DNA from: JAAYCI01 sp047972265
Lineage (GTDB): Bacteria; Bacillota; Clostridia; Oscillospirales; Ruminococcaceae
Reading direction: 5' to 3'
Assembly (NCBI GenBank): GCA_047972265.1
Contig: JBKEAM010000155.1
Span: 1 to 40,396 of the forward strand
Length of the DNA stretch: 40,396 bases
Under the pieces are notes generated by a model that saw nothing but the letters and a program-made list of their open reading frames with translations, did no database searches and was not told the origin of the DNA. Positions 1 through 8,136 of this stretch are shown piece after piece. The stretch's first letter is position 1; every line of letters begins with the position of its first letter. A program made the position numbers and the translations under genes.

Positions 1-964
1 CCTCAACACGGTTCCTTGTTTTTTCTGCGCTCACAATTATCCAGCGTCCATCATCTGCCGCCTTGGTAAAAGTATAGCGGTATTTTTCATACCCTTTTGT
101 TGTTTCTTCAAAATTTTCGGCTGTCAGGTCAACATATTGTCCGGCAGCACTATCATAAATGCTAAAATCCGCAAAAGAGTCTCCCGCATCGCTTCCCATC
201 AGCCTTACTACTTCTACCACCGTATTTTCTCCTTGCTTTTCAAGGCTGGTAACTACTGGGAACCCTCGCTCAACATATCCAAATACTATCAAATCACCCA
301 TATCACGCACTATAATATCCACGCTGGGGTAATAATAAAATCCCGCTTCTTTATTGGTTTCAAAATTATCTGTGTACTTTTTACCCTCTACAGGGTATTC
401 TCCAAAAGTGTCAACCAATGCGCTTTCCATATCGCTTGCATAAAAAAATTCCACAGAGTGTGTTCCGTCTTCTGTTGTTTGTAGGTCTTCTTGCTGGAGG
501 TCATCCCATATTTTTTTCAAAACATGATTTTCATATTTTTCCAAATCCGTTTCCCAAGAAAAATGCACATTTATAGTAGGCGCTATTGTGCTCCCCATTT
601 CCATTATCTGCACAGGTGTAGCTGTTTGCATACCCTTAAAATCGCTAAAATATTTGGGATACGCCCCAAATAAATAAGGTCTAGAAATCATATATGAAAG
701 CTCGGCCGCTTCTCTTGTTGGCATTAAAACCTGCCAATCCAGTAATACTTGCACTTCTTCCTCTTGCGGCGCAATGGGCAGGGGCGGGCTTGTTTCCACT
801 CTGGTTTGGTCGTACCCCGCATATTCACCAGACACCTGTGAGGTTTGCACTGCGCCAGAACTTGAAGGTTCTACTTCACTGCCCATGCGCACTTGGCCTC
901 CACCACAGCCAACCAGCAACAACAAACATAACAATACCGCAACTGCACCATAAATCTTTTTCAT
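1..964 (-). CDS. Putative lipoprotein, partial (3' end outside window)
   Basis: The reading frame is open for 321 codons from ATG 964 to the left edge, so the C-terminus is missing. The N-terminus is a lipoprotein signal: Lys-Lys, a Leu/Val-rich core, and a lipobox LVGC with Cys20 as the predicted lipidated residue. A Ser/Glu/Gln-rich linker follows, then a mixed soluble domain ending at the edge with a DDGRWIIVSAEKTRNRVE segment. The start has a good ribosome site (GAGGAG, 5-6 bases upstream). It lies 46 bases downstream of the UPF0303 gene on the same strand and is probably co-transcribed with it. I do not recognise the family; it is predicted to be anchored outside the membrane. The coding call is firm because of the length and lipobox; the function is unknown. 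Confidence 0.8.
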   Translation of the reverse strand, partial: MKKIYGAVAVLLCLLLLVGCGGGQVRMGSEVEPSSSGAVQTSQVSGEYAGYDQTRVETSPPLPIAPQEEEVQVLLDWQVLMPTREAAELSYMISRPYLFGAYPKYFSDFKGMQTATPVQIMEMGSTIAPTINVHFSWETDLEKYENHVLKKIWDDLQQEDLQTTEDGTHSVEFFYASDMESALVDTFGEYPVEGKKYTDNFETNKEAGFYYYPSVDIIVRDMGDLIVFGYVERGFPVVTSLEKQGENTVVEVVRLMGSDAGDSFADFSIYDSAAGQYVDLTAENFEETTKGYEKYRYTFTKAADDGRWIIVSAEKTRNRVE

Positions 965-1010
965 GTTTCTCCTCGTTTTCTTCTTTCAGTTTTTCACCTT
1001 AAAAATATAT

Positions 1011-1475
1011 CTACTTACCCAAAAAAGCTTTAATTGCCCGCACTACATAGGCATGGTCCTCTGCGGAGGTAAGCCCCGAAACGGTAATGGTCCCCACCAT
1101 GCCCGCCTCTCGCAGATATACAGGAAAACACCCGCCTGCCGCCGCATAATCTGCCAAAGAAAGGCCGAATTTTTCTGGCAGGGTTTGCCCTTTATCTGCC
1201 AGCTCTAATTGTACGCGATAAGATGGCTTAAAAAAATGATAAACCGTATTTTCTTTTCGGCGCATCCAATTGTCGTTGTCTACAGAGGTTCCCTGCATTG
1301 CATACTGAAACAGCTTTTGCCTGCCGCGGGTAACGGCAATGGATATAATATCTTTATTTTTTTCTGCTTCCTGTATCAGCCACATCCCAATTTGCAGTGC
1401 ATCTTTGCTGTTAAAAGAAGAAAAAACCAATTCCTCTTGCTGCTTTATAATTTCTTGTATTTCTTGCGTATGCAC
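1011..1475 (-). CDS. UPF0303 / HbpS-like (DUF336) protein
   Basis: This 154-residue protein resembles the UPF0303 family, which shares the GlcG/HbpS-like heme-degrading fold. Family-like segments include QEELVFSSFN near the start, the central WMRRKENTVYHF, and the C-terminal AAGGCFPVYLREAGMVGTITVSGL, where a glycine-rich turn precedes the core strand (given here in two pieces: AAGGCFPVYLRE and AGMVGTITVSGL). The frame extends to a GTG at 1484, but the AAGGGG ribosome site fits the GTG at 1475 better (8 bases). A TATAAT -10 lies at 1506-1511 with no good -35. The gene follows the terminator after the RpiB-like gene, so it probably has its own promoter. The biochemical role of the family is not settled; some members bind heme. 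Confidence 0.8.
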   Translation of the reverse strand: MHTQEIQEIIKQQEELVFSSFNSKDALQIGMWLIQEAEKNKDIISIAVTRGRQKLFQYAMQGTSVDNDNWMRRKENTVYHFFKPSYRVQLELADKGQTLPEKFGLSLADYAAAGGCFPVYLREAGMVGTITVSGLTSAEDHAYVVRAIKAFLGK

Positions 1476-1752
1476 AATAAACACCCCTTTTAAACTGTTT
1501 ACTTTATTATACCTTAAAACAATTCTTTTGTTCTATTCTGTTGCTTTTATTTTTATCGTTCCAATAAATCTAAACAGCAAGCAACCTTTTAACACCAAAC
1601 TGGCATTGCTTTTAGCAATCCCGGCTGCAAAACAAAGCAGATGCCGGCTATACATATGCCAACATCTGCTTTATTTGTTTTTATTCTACCCGCATAAACG
1701 CCAAACAGTTGCAGGCAGGCACAACTTGTTTGCTCGCCAAACCTGCGCTAGG
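1476..1752. other. Intergenic region with terminator and weak promoter
   Basis: These 277 bases separate the isomerase gene from the UPF0303 gene. They hold the hairpin at 1634-1672 and a TATAAT -10 at 1506-1511 on the minus strand. I see no small gene in it. Confidence 0.6.
1634..1672 (-). terminator. Terminator of the liv-AKR-isomerase operon
   Basis: A 10-bp perfect stem (AAAGCAGATG / CATCTGCTTT) encloses a 19-base loop that can pair GGC with GCC internally. On the minus strand it is followed by TTTGTTTT. It lies 80 bases beyond the isomerase stop and closes the operon. The plus-strand side is also T-rich. Confidence 0.75.
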
Positions 1753-2214
1753 TTATGCTTTGGCGGCGGGCAGGCTTCCATCCATTATGTTTAATTTTTC
1801 CACCTTTACCCTGTATGTAGGATCTGTCGAAAAATCCGCCCTCAAAAATTCTTCTATCAAATCGTATGCCAGCAGTTCGCCAACAATCCACTGCCCCATG
1901 CACATTACCTGTACATCGTCGTGCTCCACTGCCTGATGTGCCGAATAATAGTCATGAATGACAGATGCCCGTATCCCCGGGATTTTATTGCAGGCTATGG
2001 CTGCCCCTATTCCGCTGCCGCACATCATCATTCCACGGTCTGCTTCGCCTTTTAAAATAGGCTCGCATACTTTTTGCGCCATATCCGGAAAGTCTATTGG
2101 GTTTTTATCATACACGCCATGGTCTACAACTGTGTGCCCGTGTTTTTCCAGCCACTCAATTACCATAGCCTTTAGTTCAAATCCGCAATGGTCTCCGCCA
2201 ATCGATATTCTCAT
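1753..2214 (-). CDS. RpiB/LacA/LacB-family sugar-phosphate isomerase
   Basis: This 153-residue protein has the RpiB fold signatures: GGDHCGFELK at the N-terminus, catalytic-type Cys65 in MMMCGSGIG, NKIPGIRA, and HDYYSAHQAVEHDD with His98. Family members interconvert aldose and ketose phosphates such as ribose-5-P and ribulose-5-P; related proteins act on galactose-6-P or tetrulose phosphates. Its ATG overlaps the TGA of the upstream reductase (ATGA), so translation is probably coupled, and it is the last gene of the liv operon. That setting argues for a pathway-specific isomerase rather than a housekeeping pentose-phosphate enzyme. Family assignment is firm; the substrate is open, so I give no gene symbol. 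Confidence 0.9.
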   Translation of the reverse strand: MRISIGGDHCGFELKAMVIEWLEKHGHTVVDHGVYDKNPIDFPDMAQKVCEPILKGEADRGMMMCGSGIGAAIACNKIPGIRASVIHDYYSAHQAVEHDDVQVMCMGQWIVGELLAYDLIEEFLRADFSTDPTYRVKVEKLNIMDGSLPAAKA

Positions 2215-3062
2215 TCCTGTTGTCCTCCAAAGTTTATTATAAAATTTTCGCCATCGTTGGTATCGGGGTCGTCACCAAAGTGCCTTCCGTTTTGCAGCGC
2301 ATCAATCTTTTCCATATCCGCTTGTTCAATAAAAAAGTCGTACAAGCTGCCATTTTGTTCAATCCGTTCTTTATTGGCCGATTTTGGAATTACAATGTTT
2401 CCGTGCTGCAAATGCCAGCGCAGTGTTACCTGTACCGGGGTTTTATTGTATTTTTGCGCAAGCTCTTCCATCAACGGTACCTCGGCTATGTGTCCCCTAA
2501 AAATAGGCCCCCATGCCGTAACCGCAACCCCATGTTCTGCACACCAGCTGCGTAGTTCCCGCTGCTGATACCAAGGGTGAAGCTCCACTTGGTTTACCAC
2601 CGGCACCACCCCATAATCGTCTATCAGTTGCTGCAGTTGATAGGGTGTAAAGTTGGATACACCTACACTTTTTATAAGCCCTTTTTGCCTGTATTGCAGC
2701 AAGGCCTCCCAAGCCTTGTTTCTTCTTTCTCTGCTGCTGGAGGGCCAGTGCAAATAGTAAGAATCGATATACTCCAGCCCCAGTTGGGCAAGGCTGTACT
2801 CTATGGCTTGCACAGGGTTATCGTAGCAGATAGGCCATATTTTGCTTACCACATACAAATCTTTTCGGGGTACACCGCAGCTGCGCAGTGCCCGCCCCAC
2901 AGACTGTTCGTTTTCGTACCGTGTGGCGGTGTCAAAATACCTATACCCGCTCTCTGTTGCCCAGCGCAGTACCTGCTGCATTTCTGTGTCCGATATCTGA
3001 AAACATCCAAACCCAACCTGCGCAATGCTGCTGCCATCGTTAAGACGAACGGTTTTTTTCAA
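2211..3062 (-). CDS. Aldo/keto reductase
   Basis: This is a 283-residue NAD(P)H-dependent reductase of the AKR superfamily with a (beta/alpha)8 barrel. The catalytic tetrad is visible: Asp44 and Tyr49 in YFDTATRYENE, Lys74 in VVSKIW, and His105 in YLHWPSS. The cofactor-loop region near the C-terminus carries VIPKSANKERIEQN, where Lys-Ser and the later Arg would bind the 2'-phosphate of NADPH. The start is a TTG at 3062 with GGGAG 5-6 bases upstream. It follows livF by 15 bases and overlaps the isomerase gene by 4, so it belongs to the same transcript. With the isomerase it suggests that the transported compound is a sugar-, polyol- or keto-type carbon source. The exact substrate cannot be read from sequence. 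Confidence 0.92.
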   Translation of the reverse strand: MKKTVRLNDGSSIAQVGFGCFQISDTEMQQVLRWATESGYRYFDTATRYENEQSVGRALRSCGVPRKDLYVVSKIWPICYDNPVQAIEYSLAQLGLEYIDSYYLHWPSSSRERRNKAWEALLQYRQKGLIKSVGVSNFTPYQLQQLIDDYGVVPVVNQVELHPWYQQRELRSWCAEHGVAVTAWGPIFRGHIAEVPLMEELAQKYNKTPVQVTLRWHLQHGNIVIPKSANKERIEQNGSLYDFFIEQADMEKIDALQNGRHFGDDPDTNDGENFIINFGGQQE

Positions 3063-3077
3063 TATTTTCTCCCTTCG

Positions 3078-3812
3078 TCAGTTTGCTTTGGCTTTTGTTT
3101 TGCCCAAATATGCCTCTTTTACTCTTGGGTCATCTGCTAAATCGCTGCTTTTGCCAGAGAGAGTAATGCTGCCCCTTTCCAAAATATAGGCGCGGGAAGA
3201 TACATTGAGCGCCAAATAGGCATTTTGCTCTACCAATAAAATAGGCGTACCTGTTGTTTTATTAATTTCTAAAATCTTTTCAAACATTTCATCTATTACT
3301 TTAGGTGCCAACCCCATAGAGGGCTCATCCAACATTAAAAGCTTGGGTTTTCCCATCATGGCACGCCCCACTGCCAGCATTTGCTGCTCACCGCCACTCA
3401 GGCTCCATGCCAGTTGTTTTTTGCGCTCGTATAAACGGGGAAACAGCTCGTAAACCGCTTCCAAATCTTTTGCATTGCTGCCCGCCGTAACTCTAAACCC
3501 ACGGCAGGCCACTGTACCCACCAGCAGGTTTTGTTCTACCGATAATCCCTGAAATACATGCCGTCCCTCTGGCACCTGCAAAATGCCCATGCGGGCTATT
3601 TCGTGGGCTTTTTTAGCGGTAATGTCCTGCTGGTTAAAGGCAATACTGCCTTTGGTGGATACGTGCCGGGATATAGAGTTTAGCAATGTGGTTTTGCCAG
3701 CGCCGTTGCTGCCAATTAAGGCCACAATTTCGTTGTCCTTTACTTCCAGCTCCACACCATGCAGCGCCTCTATATAGCCATAATTACTTACCAAATTTTG
3801 TATTTTAAGCAT
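3078..3812 (-). CDS. livF: Branched-chain/hydrophobic compound ABC transporter ATPase (LivF-like)
   Basis: This 244-residue ATP-binding subunit shows all nucleotide-binding motifs: Walker A GSNGAGKTTLL, Q-loop LQVPEGRHVF, signature LSGGEQQML, Walker B LLMLDEPSMGLAP and the switch His-region glutamine of LLVEQNAYLAL. The LQVPEGRHVF sequence and short length are typical of LivF. The frame is open further upstream, but ATG 3812 is preceded by GGGAGG and gives the normal MLKIQNLVSNYG start. That start overlaps the end of livG by 8 bases, consistent with coupling. It would form the ATPase heterodimer with LivG on the LivH-LivM channel. Confidence 0.93.
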   Translation of the reverse strand: MLKIQNLVSNYGYIEALHGVELEVKDNEIVALIGSNGAGKTTLLNSISRHVSTKGSIAFNQQDITAKKAHEIARMGILQVPEGRHVFQGLSVEQNLLVGTVACRGFRVTAGSNAKDLEAVYELFPRLYERKKQLAWSLSGGEQQMLAVGRAMMGKPKLLMLDEPSMGLAPKVIDEMFEKILEINKTTGTPILLVEQNAYLALNVSSRAYILERGSITLSGKSSDLADDPRVKEAYLGKTKAKAN

Positions 3813-4566
3813 TTGCACAGCCTCCCAGATACGCATCGATAACCGCCGGATCTGCCTGAATTTCGGCCGGTGTTCCGCTGGCAATTTGCTGGCCAAAGTT
3901 TAATACGGTAATTCTGTCGCACACACTCATCACCAAATCCATCGAATGTTCTATTAGCAAAACAGATATGTTTTTTTGCACGGCAATATCTATCAGCGCC
4001 ACAATATAATCCATCTCTTTATTGTTCAGCCCAGCGGCAGGCTCGTCCAGCAGCATTACCTGCGGCTCACTTAAAATAGCCCGCACCAACTCTAGCAATT
4101 TTTGCTGCCCGTAAGACAATTTGTCTACACCATCGTCTAGGTTTACCTTTTCAAGCCCACTGCTTTGCAGCAGCAATTGTATTTCTTCCTGCTGTGCATC
4201 GCCTGTGGCCTTGGTGCGTTTATTGGCAAGGTCTGCCCCCATCATAATATTGGTGCGCACCGTACACCTGTCCAAAAGGCGCGGATGCTGAAAAGACCTT
4301 GCAATTCCAAGCCGTGCCCTTTTGTAGGTGGGCAGTTTGGTAATGTTTTTGCTGCCCATGCTTATACGTCCTTTATCTGCCGTATAAATGCCCGTAATCA
4401 GGTTTACAAGGGTAGATTTACCCGCGCCGTTGGGGCCTATCAGGCCAAATACTTCTCCGCCATATAGCTCTACCGAGATATCGGCCGCAGCTTTTACGCC
4501 ACCAAAAGATTTACACACTCCATCAAGCACCAGTACTGGATTTCCGTTTTTTCTTAATGCGCTCAT
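3805..4566 (-). CDS. livG: Branched-chain/hydrophobic compound ABC transporter ATPase (LivG-like)
   Basis: This 253-residue ATPase carries Walker A GPNGAGKSTLVN, the LivG-typical GIARSFQHPRLL Q-loop, signature LSYGQQKLLEL and Walker B VMLLDEPAAGLN, with LLIEHSMDLVM supplying the switch histidine. ATG 4566 is preferred over a longer reading because GGAGGAGG lies about 10 bases upstream and the alternative N-terminus is just the overlapping livM tail. The gene overlaps livM by 44 bases and livF by 8. Partner of LivF in energising uptake. Confidence 0.92.
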   Translation of the reverse strand: MSALRKNGNPVLVLDGVCKSFGGVKAAADISVELYGGEVFGLIGPNGAGKSTLVNLITGIYTADKGRISMGSKNITKLPTYKRARLGIARSFQHPRLLDRCTVRTNIMMGADLANKRTKATGDAQQEEIQLLLQSSGLEKVNLDDGVDKLSYGQQKLLELVRAILSEPQVMLLDEPAAGLNNKEMDYIVALIDIAVQKNISVLLIEHSMDLVMSVCDRITVLNFGQQIASGTPAEIQADPAVIDAYLGGCANA

Positions 4567-5500
4567 AAATCGTTTTTCCTCCTCCCAATATTCCTTCGGG
4601 TTGCACAATCATCAAAATCATAATACCCACACCATAAATCAACTGCATATAGTTTTGTAAGGGGCGTACCAGCTCTTGCAAAAGGGATATAATAAGCGTG
4701 CCTATAATTGCCCCGCTTGGCGAGATGGTGCCGCCCAGCATAATCATAATTAAATACATGGTAGATTGCTGATAGGTAAAGGTTTGGTAGCTAAGGTATC
4801 CCGATAAAAACGCATACAATGCACCCGCCGCACCGCACAAAGCCCCCGAAATAGAAAACGCTATGCTTTTGGTAAGCAGGCTGTTTACCCCAAGGCAGTT
4901 GGCGGCCATTTCGTTATCGCGCACCGCCATAAAAGACCTGCCAAGGGATGTTTTGGTTAGCAGTGTCATAACAATTGCTGCCAGTACACAAATGGGCAAA
5001 ATTACAAAATACTTTTTAACCTCTGTGTTTGCCACAAACCCAGCTATCGAAAATTCGGGGATGTTAGAAAGCCCCATTGCACCGCCCGTTACAGCTGTCC
5101 AGTTCATAAACAGTCCGTTCAAAATCGTCATTAACCCTACCGAGGCAAAGGTAAAGTAATATTGCCTAAGCCTAAAAAATGCAAAGCCTAATATAAAAGC
5201 AAACAGCGCCGTGCCCAGTGTACTTGCCAAAAAAGCAACAAAGGGCGGCAAACCCAACCGCATAACTACGTTGGCCGTAATATAGGCCCCTACACCCCAA
5301 AGGCCCGCCTGCGCAAAAGAGTTTTGCCCGCAAAGCCCCAGTAAAACATATACGCTAAGAACGCATAAGTACGAGATCATGGCGATGTTAAGCACACGCA
5401 GCATATAGCTGGAGGTTAACCCCGGCATTAGCAGACAAGCTGCCGCCCCCACCAAGCCAACAACGGCGTATATGCGGTGTATCGATTTTATTTTTGTCAT
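4523..5500 (-). CDS. livM: ABC transporter permease, LivM type
   Basis: This 325-residue integral membrane protein has about nine hydrophobic segments and the LivM hallmarks LGLCGQNSFAQAGLWGVGAYITA near residue 55 (two pieces: LGLCGQNSFAQAG and LWGVGAYITA) and RSFMAVRDNEMAANCLG, the EAA-like loop that contacts the ATPases. The C-terminus is a basic tail (ERIKKKRKSS) on the cytoplasmic side. It starts 14 bases after livH with a GGTGGTG ribosome site. It pairs with LivH to form the channel. Confidence 0.92.
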   Translation of the reverse strand: MTKIKSIHRIYAVVGLVGAAACLLMPGLTSSYMLRVLNIAMISYLCVLSVYVLLGLCGQNSFAQAGLWGVGAYITANVVMRLGLPPFVAFLASTLGTALFAFILGFAFFRLRQYYFTFASVGLMTILNGLFMNWTAVTGGAMGLSNIPEFSIAGFVANTEVKKYFVILPICVLAAIVMTLLTKTSLGRSFMAVRDNEMAANCLGVNSLLTKSIAFSISGALCGAAGALYAFLSGYLSYQTFTYQQSTMYLIMIMLGGTISPSGAIIGTLIISLLQELVRPLQNYMQLIYGVGIMILMIVQPEGILGGGKTIYERIKKKRKSSTGA

Positions 5501-5514
5501 TTATTTACACCACC

Positions 5515-6381
5515 CTACGCCTTTTCTTGTATTTTATCGCCAAAAATGCCCTGCGGACGGAACATAAGCATAATTACCAATACCACATAAATAATTACTA
5601 GCTGGTATGTTGTAGATATGTATGCACCGCCAAAAGCCTCTACAAGACCCACAATTAGCCCGCCAATAATAGCACCCGGAATACTGCCAAAGCCGCCTAT
5701 TACTATAGCGGCAAACGCTTTTGCGCCCGAGGTTGCCCCCATGGTATTGGTAAGAAAAAATAAGGGTGCCAGCAAACCGCCGCCAATGCCGGTAATAATG
5801 GCGCTAAGCGCAAAGGTAAGCGCTATAGAAACAATAACCGGTATGCCCACAAGTGACGCCATGTATTGGTCTTGTGCAGTTGCCTGCATAATATGCCCTA
5901 CAAAGGTTTTTTCCAGCAGAATATATACAAAAAGCATCAACAGACACGAAACCCCAATAATGGCAACATACTGCCACTGAATGGTTGCAACCCCAAGGCT
6001 TACGGTGCCCTCCACTACTTTATCCACTGTTACGGGGATAGAGCCCCAAATAAGGCGAACCCCTTCTTTTAGCGCAATAGAAGCCCCCATTGCGCTTACA
6101 ATAATCGCTTTTGTTTGCGCCTTGCGCAGCGGCCAGTAAGAAAACCGCATAAACACAACCCCTACCACGCCCATAAGCGCAGCCGAGAGGATGAGCGCCA
6201 CCACAATTGGCAGCCCTACAAGCTGATTAAATGCATAACAAAAATATCCGCCCACCATTAAAAATTCGCCCTGCGCAAAGTTCATAACTCCAACCGAGCG
6301 AAAAATCAAAACCATGCCCATAGAAATAAGACCATATACAATGCCCATTGCCATGCCCGATATTAACAATTGCAAATTCAT
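5515..6381 (-). CDS. livH: ABC transporter permease, LivH type
   Basis: This 288-residue permease has about eight membrane segments, the opening GMAMGIVYGLISMGMVLIFR and MNFAQGEFLMVGGY, both strongly conserved in LivH, and MQATAQDQYMASLVGI as the cytoplasmic coupling loop. GGLVGLVEAFGG-like residues near the C-terminus are also typical (here GGLIVGLVEAFGG). The start has GGGGAT 6 bases upstream. It follows livK after a 94-base gap that contains a large hairpin. Confidence 0.92.
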   Translation of the reverse strand: MNLQLLISGMAMGIVYGLISMGMVLIFRSVGVMNFAQGEFLMVGGYFCYAFNQLVGLPIVVALILSAALMGVVGVVFMRFSYWPLRKAQTKAIIVSAMGASIALKEGVRLIWGSIPVTVDKVVEGTVSLGVATIQWQYVAIIGVSCLLMLFVYILLEKTFVGHIMQATAQDQYMASLVGIPVIVSIALTFALSAIITGIGGGLLAPLFFLTNTMGATSGAKAFAAIVIGGFGSIPGAIIGGLIVGLVEAFGGAYISTTYQLVIIYVVLVIMLMFRPQGIFGDKIQEKA

Positions 6382-6403
6382 ATATTTATCCCCACATAGT
6401 TTT

Positions 6404-6438
6404 GCACCGGGCGGGGCAGTAAAGCCCCGCCGTGGTGC
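6404..6438 (-). promoter_or_regulatory. Intercistronic hairpin between livK and livH
   Basis: GGCGGGGC and GCCCCGCC pair around a six-base loop, and flanking GCACC and GGTGC extend the stem. On the transcript it is followed by AAAACTATG rather than a U-run, so it is not a normal terminator. Its position after the binding-protein gene suits a 3' stabiliser or partial attenuator that keeps livK in excess over the permease genes. The structure is seen; the role is inferred. Confidence 0.6.
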
Positions 6439-6475
6439 ATGCCTTTATGTTGTATGCTTTATGCCCTACAACTTG

Positions 6476-7675
6476 CTAAATTTCTTTTTCTGCATAAATC
6501 GATTCTATAACCGTAGGCACCCTATCTTGTACCTGCACCAGTAGGCCGCCGCGTCCACATTCTCCGTTTGTGCGGCAATCAAAGGTGGTAATAGCGCCTT
6601 CGTAATTGTCTATTGTGCGCATGGCATCCCGCACTGCGGTTCTGTCGGTTGTGCCCGCACGCTCAATGGCTTCGCAAATAATATATACGTGGTCGTATAT
6701 CTGCGCAGCAGACATAGCGCATTCTTGGTTGTAGGTTTCTTCGTATTTTTTAGAGAAAGCCGCGCCTTTGGGGTTTGTGGTATTGGGCACCCAAGAGGTT
6801 ACACTGTAGCAATCGTTCAGCGCGTCTTTTGCAAGGTCTATGGTAACAGGGTCCGAAAATGCATTTGAACCAAATACCGGCAAATCCATACCCATAGAGC
6901 GCATTTGCTGTGTCATAATTGCGGCTTCTGTATGAAAGCAGGCTGCCAGCACGGCATCTACATTGGCATTTTGTATCTGTGCCAAGTGAGAACTAAAATC
7001 TTTGGTACCGGCTGTAAACGGAACTTTTATAACAGGCTCAATCCCGTAGCTTGCCAGTGCCTCTATAAATAGGTTGGATTGGTCTGTCGAGGGGGTATCA
7101 GTATCGTGGATAACCGCAAACGATTTGTAGCCAAGTTCTTCTACCGCATATTTAATCATAGAAGCGCACAGTGTTTTATCCGATGTGCGAAGCTGAAACA
7201 TCCAGGGGTTTTCGTTGTTGCACAGCTCTGCCAGTTTGGGGCTGCTGCCCTGTGCTGTTGTTAAAATTTCAAATTCTAAAACAGAGCTGGAGATTGCAAT
7301 GTTGTCGTTAGAGCTGTTGCTGCCAATAATGGCTGTAATGCTGTCATCCGCAGCCAGTTTGCGGTATGCGTTTACAGCGCCTACGTCGGTGCCAAGAGCA
7401 TCCTCAATTACCAGTTCAATAGGGCGGCCCAAAACACCACCGGCCGAGTTTATCTCTTCTTGTGCAATGGCCGCTGTATTTTTGGTGTATTCCCCTTCCA
7501 TGGCACGGTCACCCGTCATTACTGCCGTAATGCCAATTTTAATGGGATCGCCCGCAAGCCCGGTTGTACTGCTCCCTGCCGAAGTTTGCCCTCCTGATGA
7601 ACCGGAGGCCCCGCCACACGCTGCCAGCGAAAAAATCATAAAACAACACAAGATAACTGCAAGTACCTTTTTCAT
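6476..7675 (-). CDS. livK: ABC transporter substrate-binding lipoprotein, LivK-like
   Basis: This 399-residue protein starts with a lipoprotein signal, MKKVLAVILCCFMIFSLAAC, with the lipidated Cys20 followed by a Gly/Ser linker. The mature part is a type 1 periplasmic-binding fold, with PIKIGITAVMTGDRAMEGEY as the first strand and loop, GGVLGRPIELVIEDALG, and IIGSNSSNDNIAISS lining the cleft. It captures ligand outside the membrane and hands it to LivHM. Binding proteins of this class bind branched-chain amino acids but also amides, urea, aromatic acids and other small polar molecules, so the ligand here is open. GGAGG lies upstream of the ATG. It is the first gene of the operon and sits next to a LacI operator at 7769-7786. 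Confidence 0.93.
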   Translation of the reverse strand: MKKVLAVILCCFMIFSLAACGGASGSSGGQTSAGSSTTGLAGDPIKIGITAVMTGDRAMEGEYTKNTAAIAQEEINSAGGVLGRPIELVIEDALGTDVGAVNAYRKLAADDSITAIIGSNSSNDNIAISSSVLEFEILTTAQGSSPKLAELCNNENPWMFQLRTSDKTLCASMIKYAVEELGYKSFAVIHDTDTPSTDQSNLFIEALASYGIEPVIKVPFTAGTKDFSSHLAQIQNANVDAVLAACFHTEAAIMTQQMRSMGMDLPVFGSNAFSDPVTIDLAKDALNDCYSVTSWVPNTTNPKGAAFSKKYEETYNQECAMSAAQIYDHVYIICEAIERAGTTDRTAVRDAMRTIDNYEGAITTFDCRTNGECGRGGLLVQVQDRVPTVIESIYAEKEI

Positions 7676-7765
7676 TTCCGTTTTCCTCCATAGCCTATTT
7701 ATTTTTTCTTGTATTTATTAAACACAAGATTTGCAACATTAAAAATAACTTATATATGTGTTTTA

Positions 7766-7794
7766 TTTAAAGTAATCGTTTACTTAACTTTCAA
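7766..7794 (-). promoter_or_regulatory. Candidate liv operon promoter
   Basis: On the minus strand TTGAAA (7789-7794) is followed after 17 bases by TTTAAA (7766-7771), or after 18 by TTAAAT. The LacI operator lies inside the spacer, an effective position for repression. The -10 match is only moderate. Confidence 0.45.
7769..7786. promoter_or_regulatory. LacI-family operator, site 1
   Basis: AAAGTAATCGTTTACTTA is a near-palindrome centred on CG, the usual centre of LacI/GalR-family sites. It lies about 95 bases before livK, between the proposed -35 and -10. Confidence 0.7.
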
Positions 7795-7919
7795 GTAGTT
7801 CTTTCTTTTCCTACTTTTTAACGTTTATTTTGCTTTTCACCTTCAAACAGGCAAAAATCCGATAACAGAAAACATCATTTAAGCGATATTTATCACCTGT
7901 ATTGTTTTCTTAGCTTCTT

Positions 7920-7937
7920 CAAGTAAACGTATTCTTG
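7920..7937. promoter_or_regulatory. LacI-family operator, site 2
   Basis: CAAGTAAACGTATTCTTG is CG-centred and differs from site 3 at one base in 18. It lies midway between the other two sites, 151 bases from site 1 and 148 from site 3, centre to centre. Confidence 0.7.
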
Positions 7938-8067
7938 CTTTATGTGCTTATATTATTCGTTCCTCCTGCATATTGTCAATGATTTTTGGGCTTAACTCAA
8001 TTATTTCTACATAATATTTAAATTTTCTGTTCATTTTTCATCATTATGCACTATGCTTAGGTATATA

Positions 8068-8085
8068 CAAGTAATCGTATTCTTG
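8068..8085. promoter_or_regulatory. LacI-family operator, site 3
   Basis: CAAGTAATCGTATTCTTG lies about 50 bases before the regulator's start codon, a position expected for autorepression. Confidence 0.7.
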
Positions 8086-8136
8086 GTATTATGGAAGCAG
8101 GAATATTTTCCTGTAGCAAACCAATGGAGAGTATAT

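Larger units (their letters stand above)
7676..8136. other. Divergent regulatory region between livK and lacI-type gene
   Basis: These 461 AT-rich bases contain no gene. They hold three LacI-type operator palindromes (7769-7786, 7920-7937, 8068-8085) and a candidate liv promoter at 7766-7794. Confidence 0.75.
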
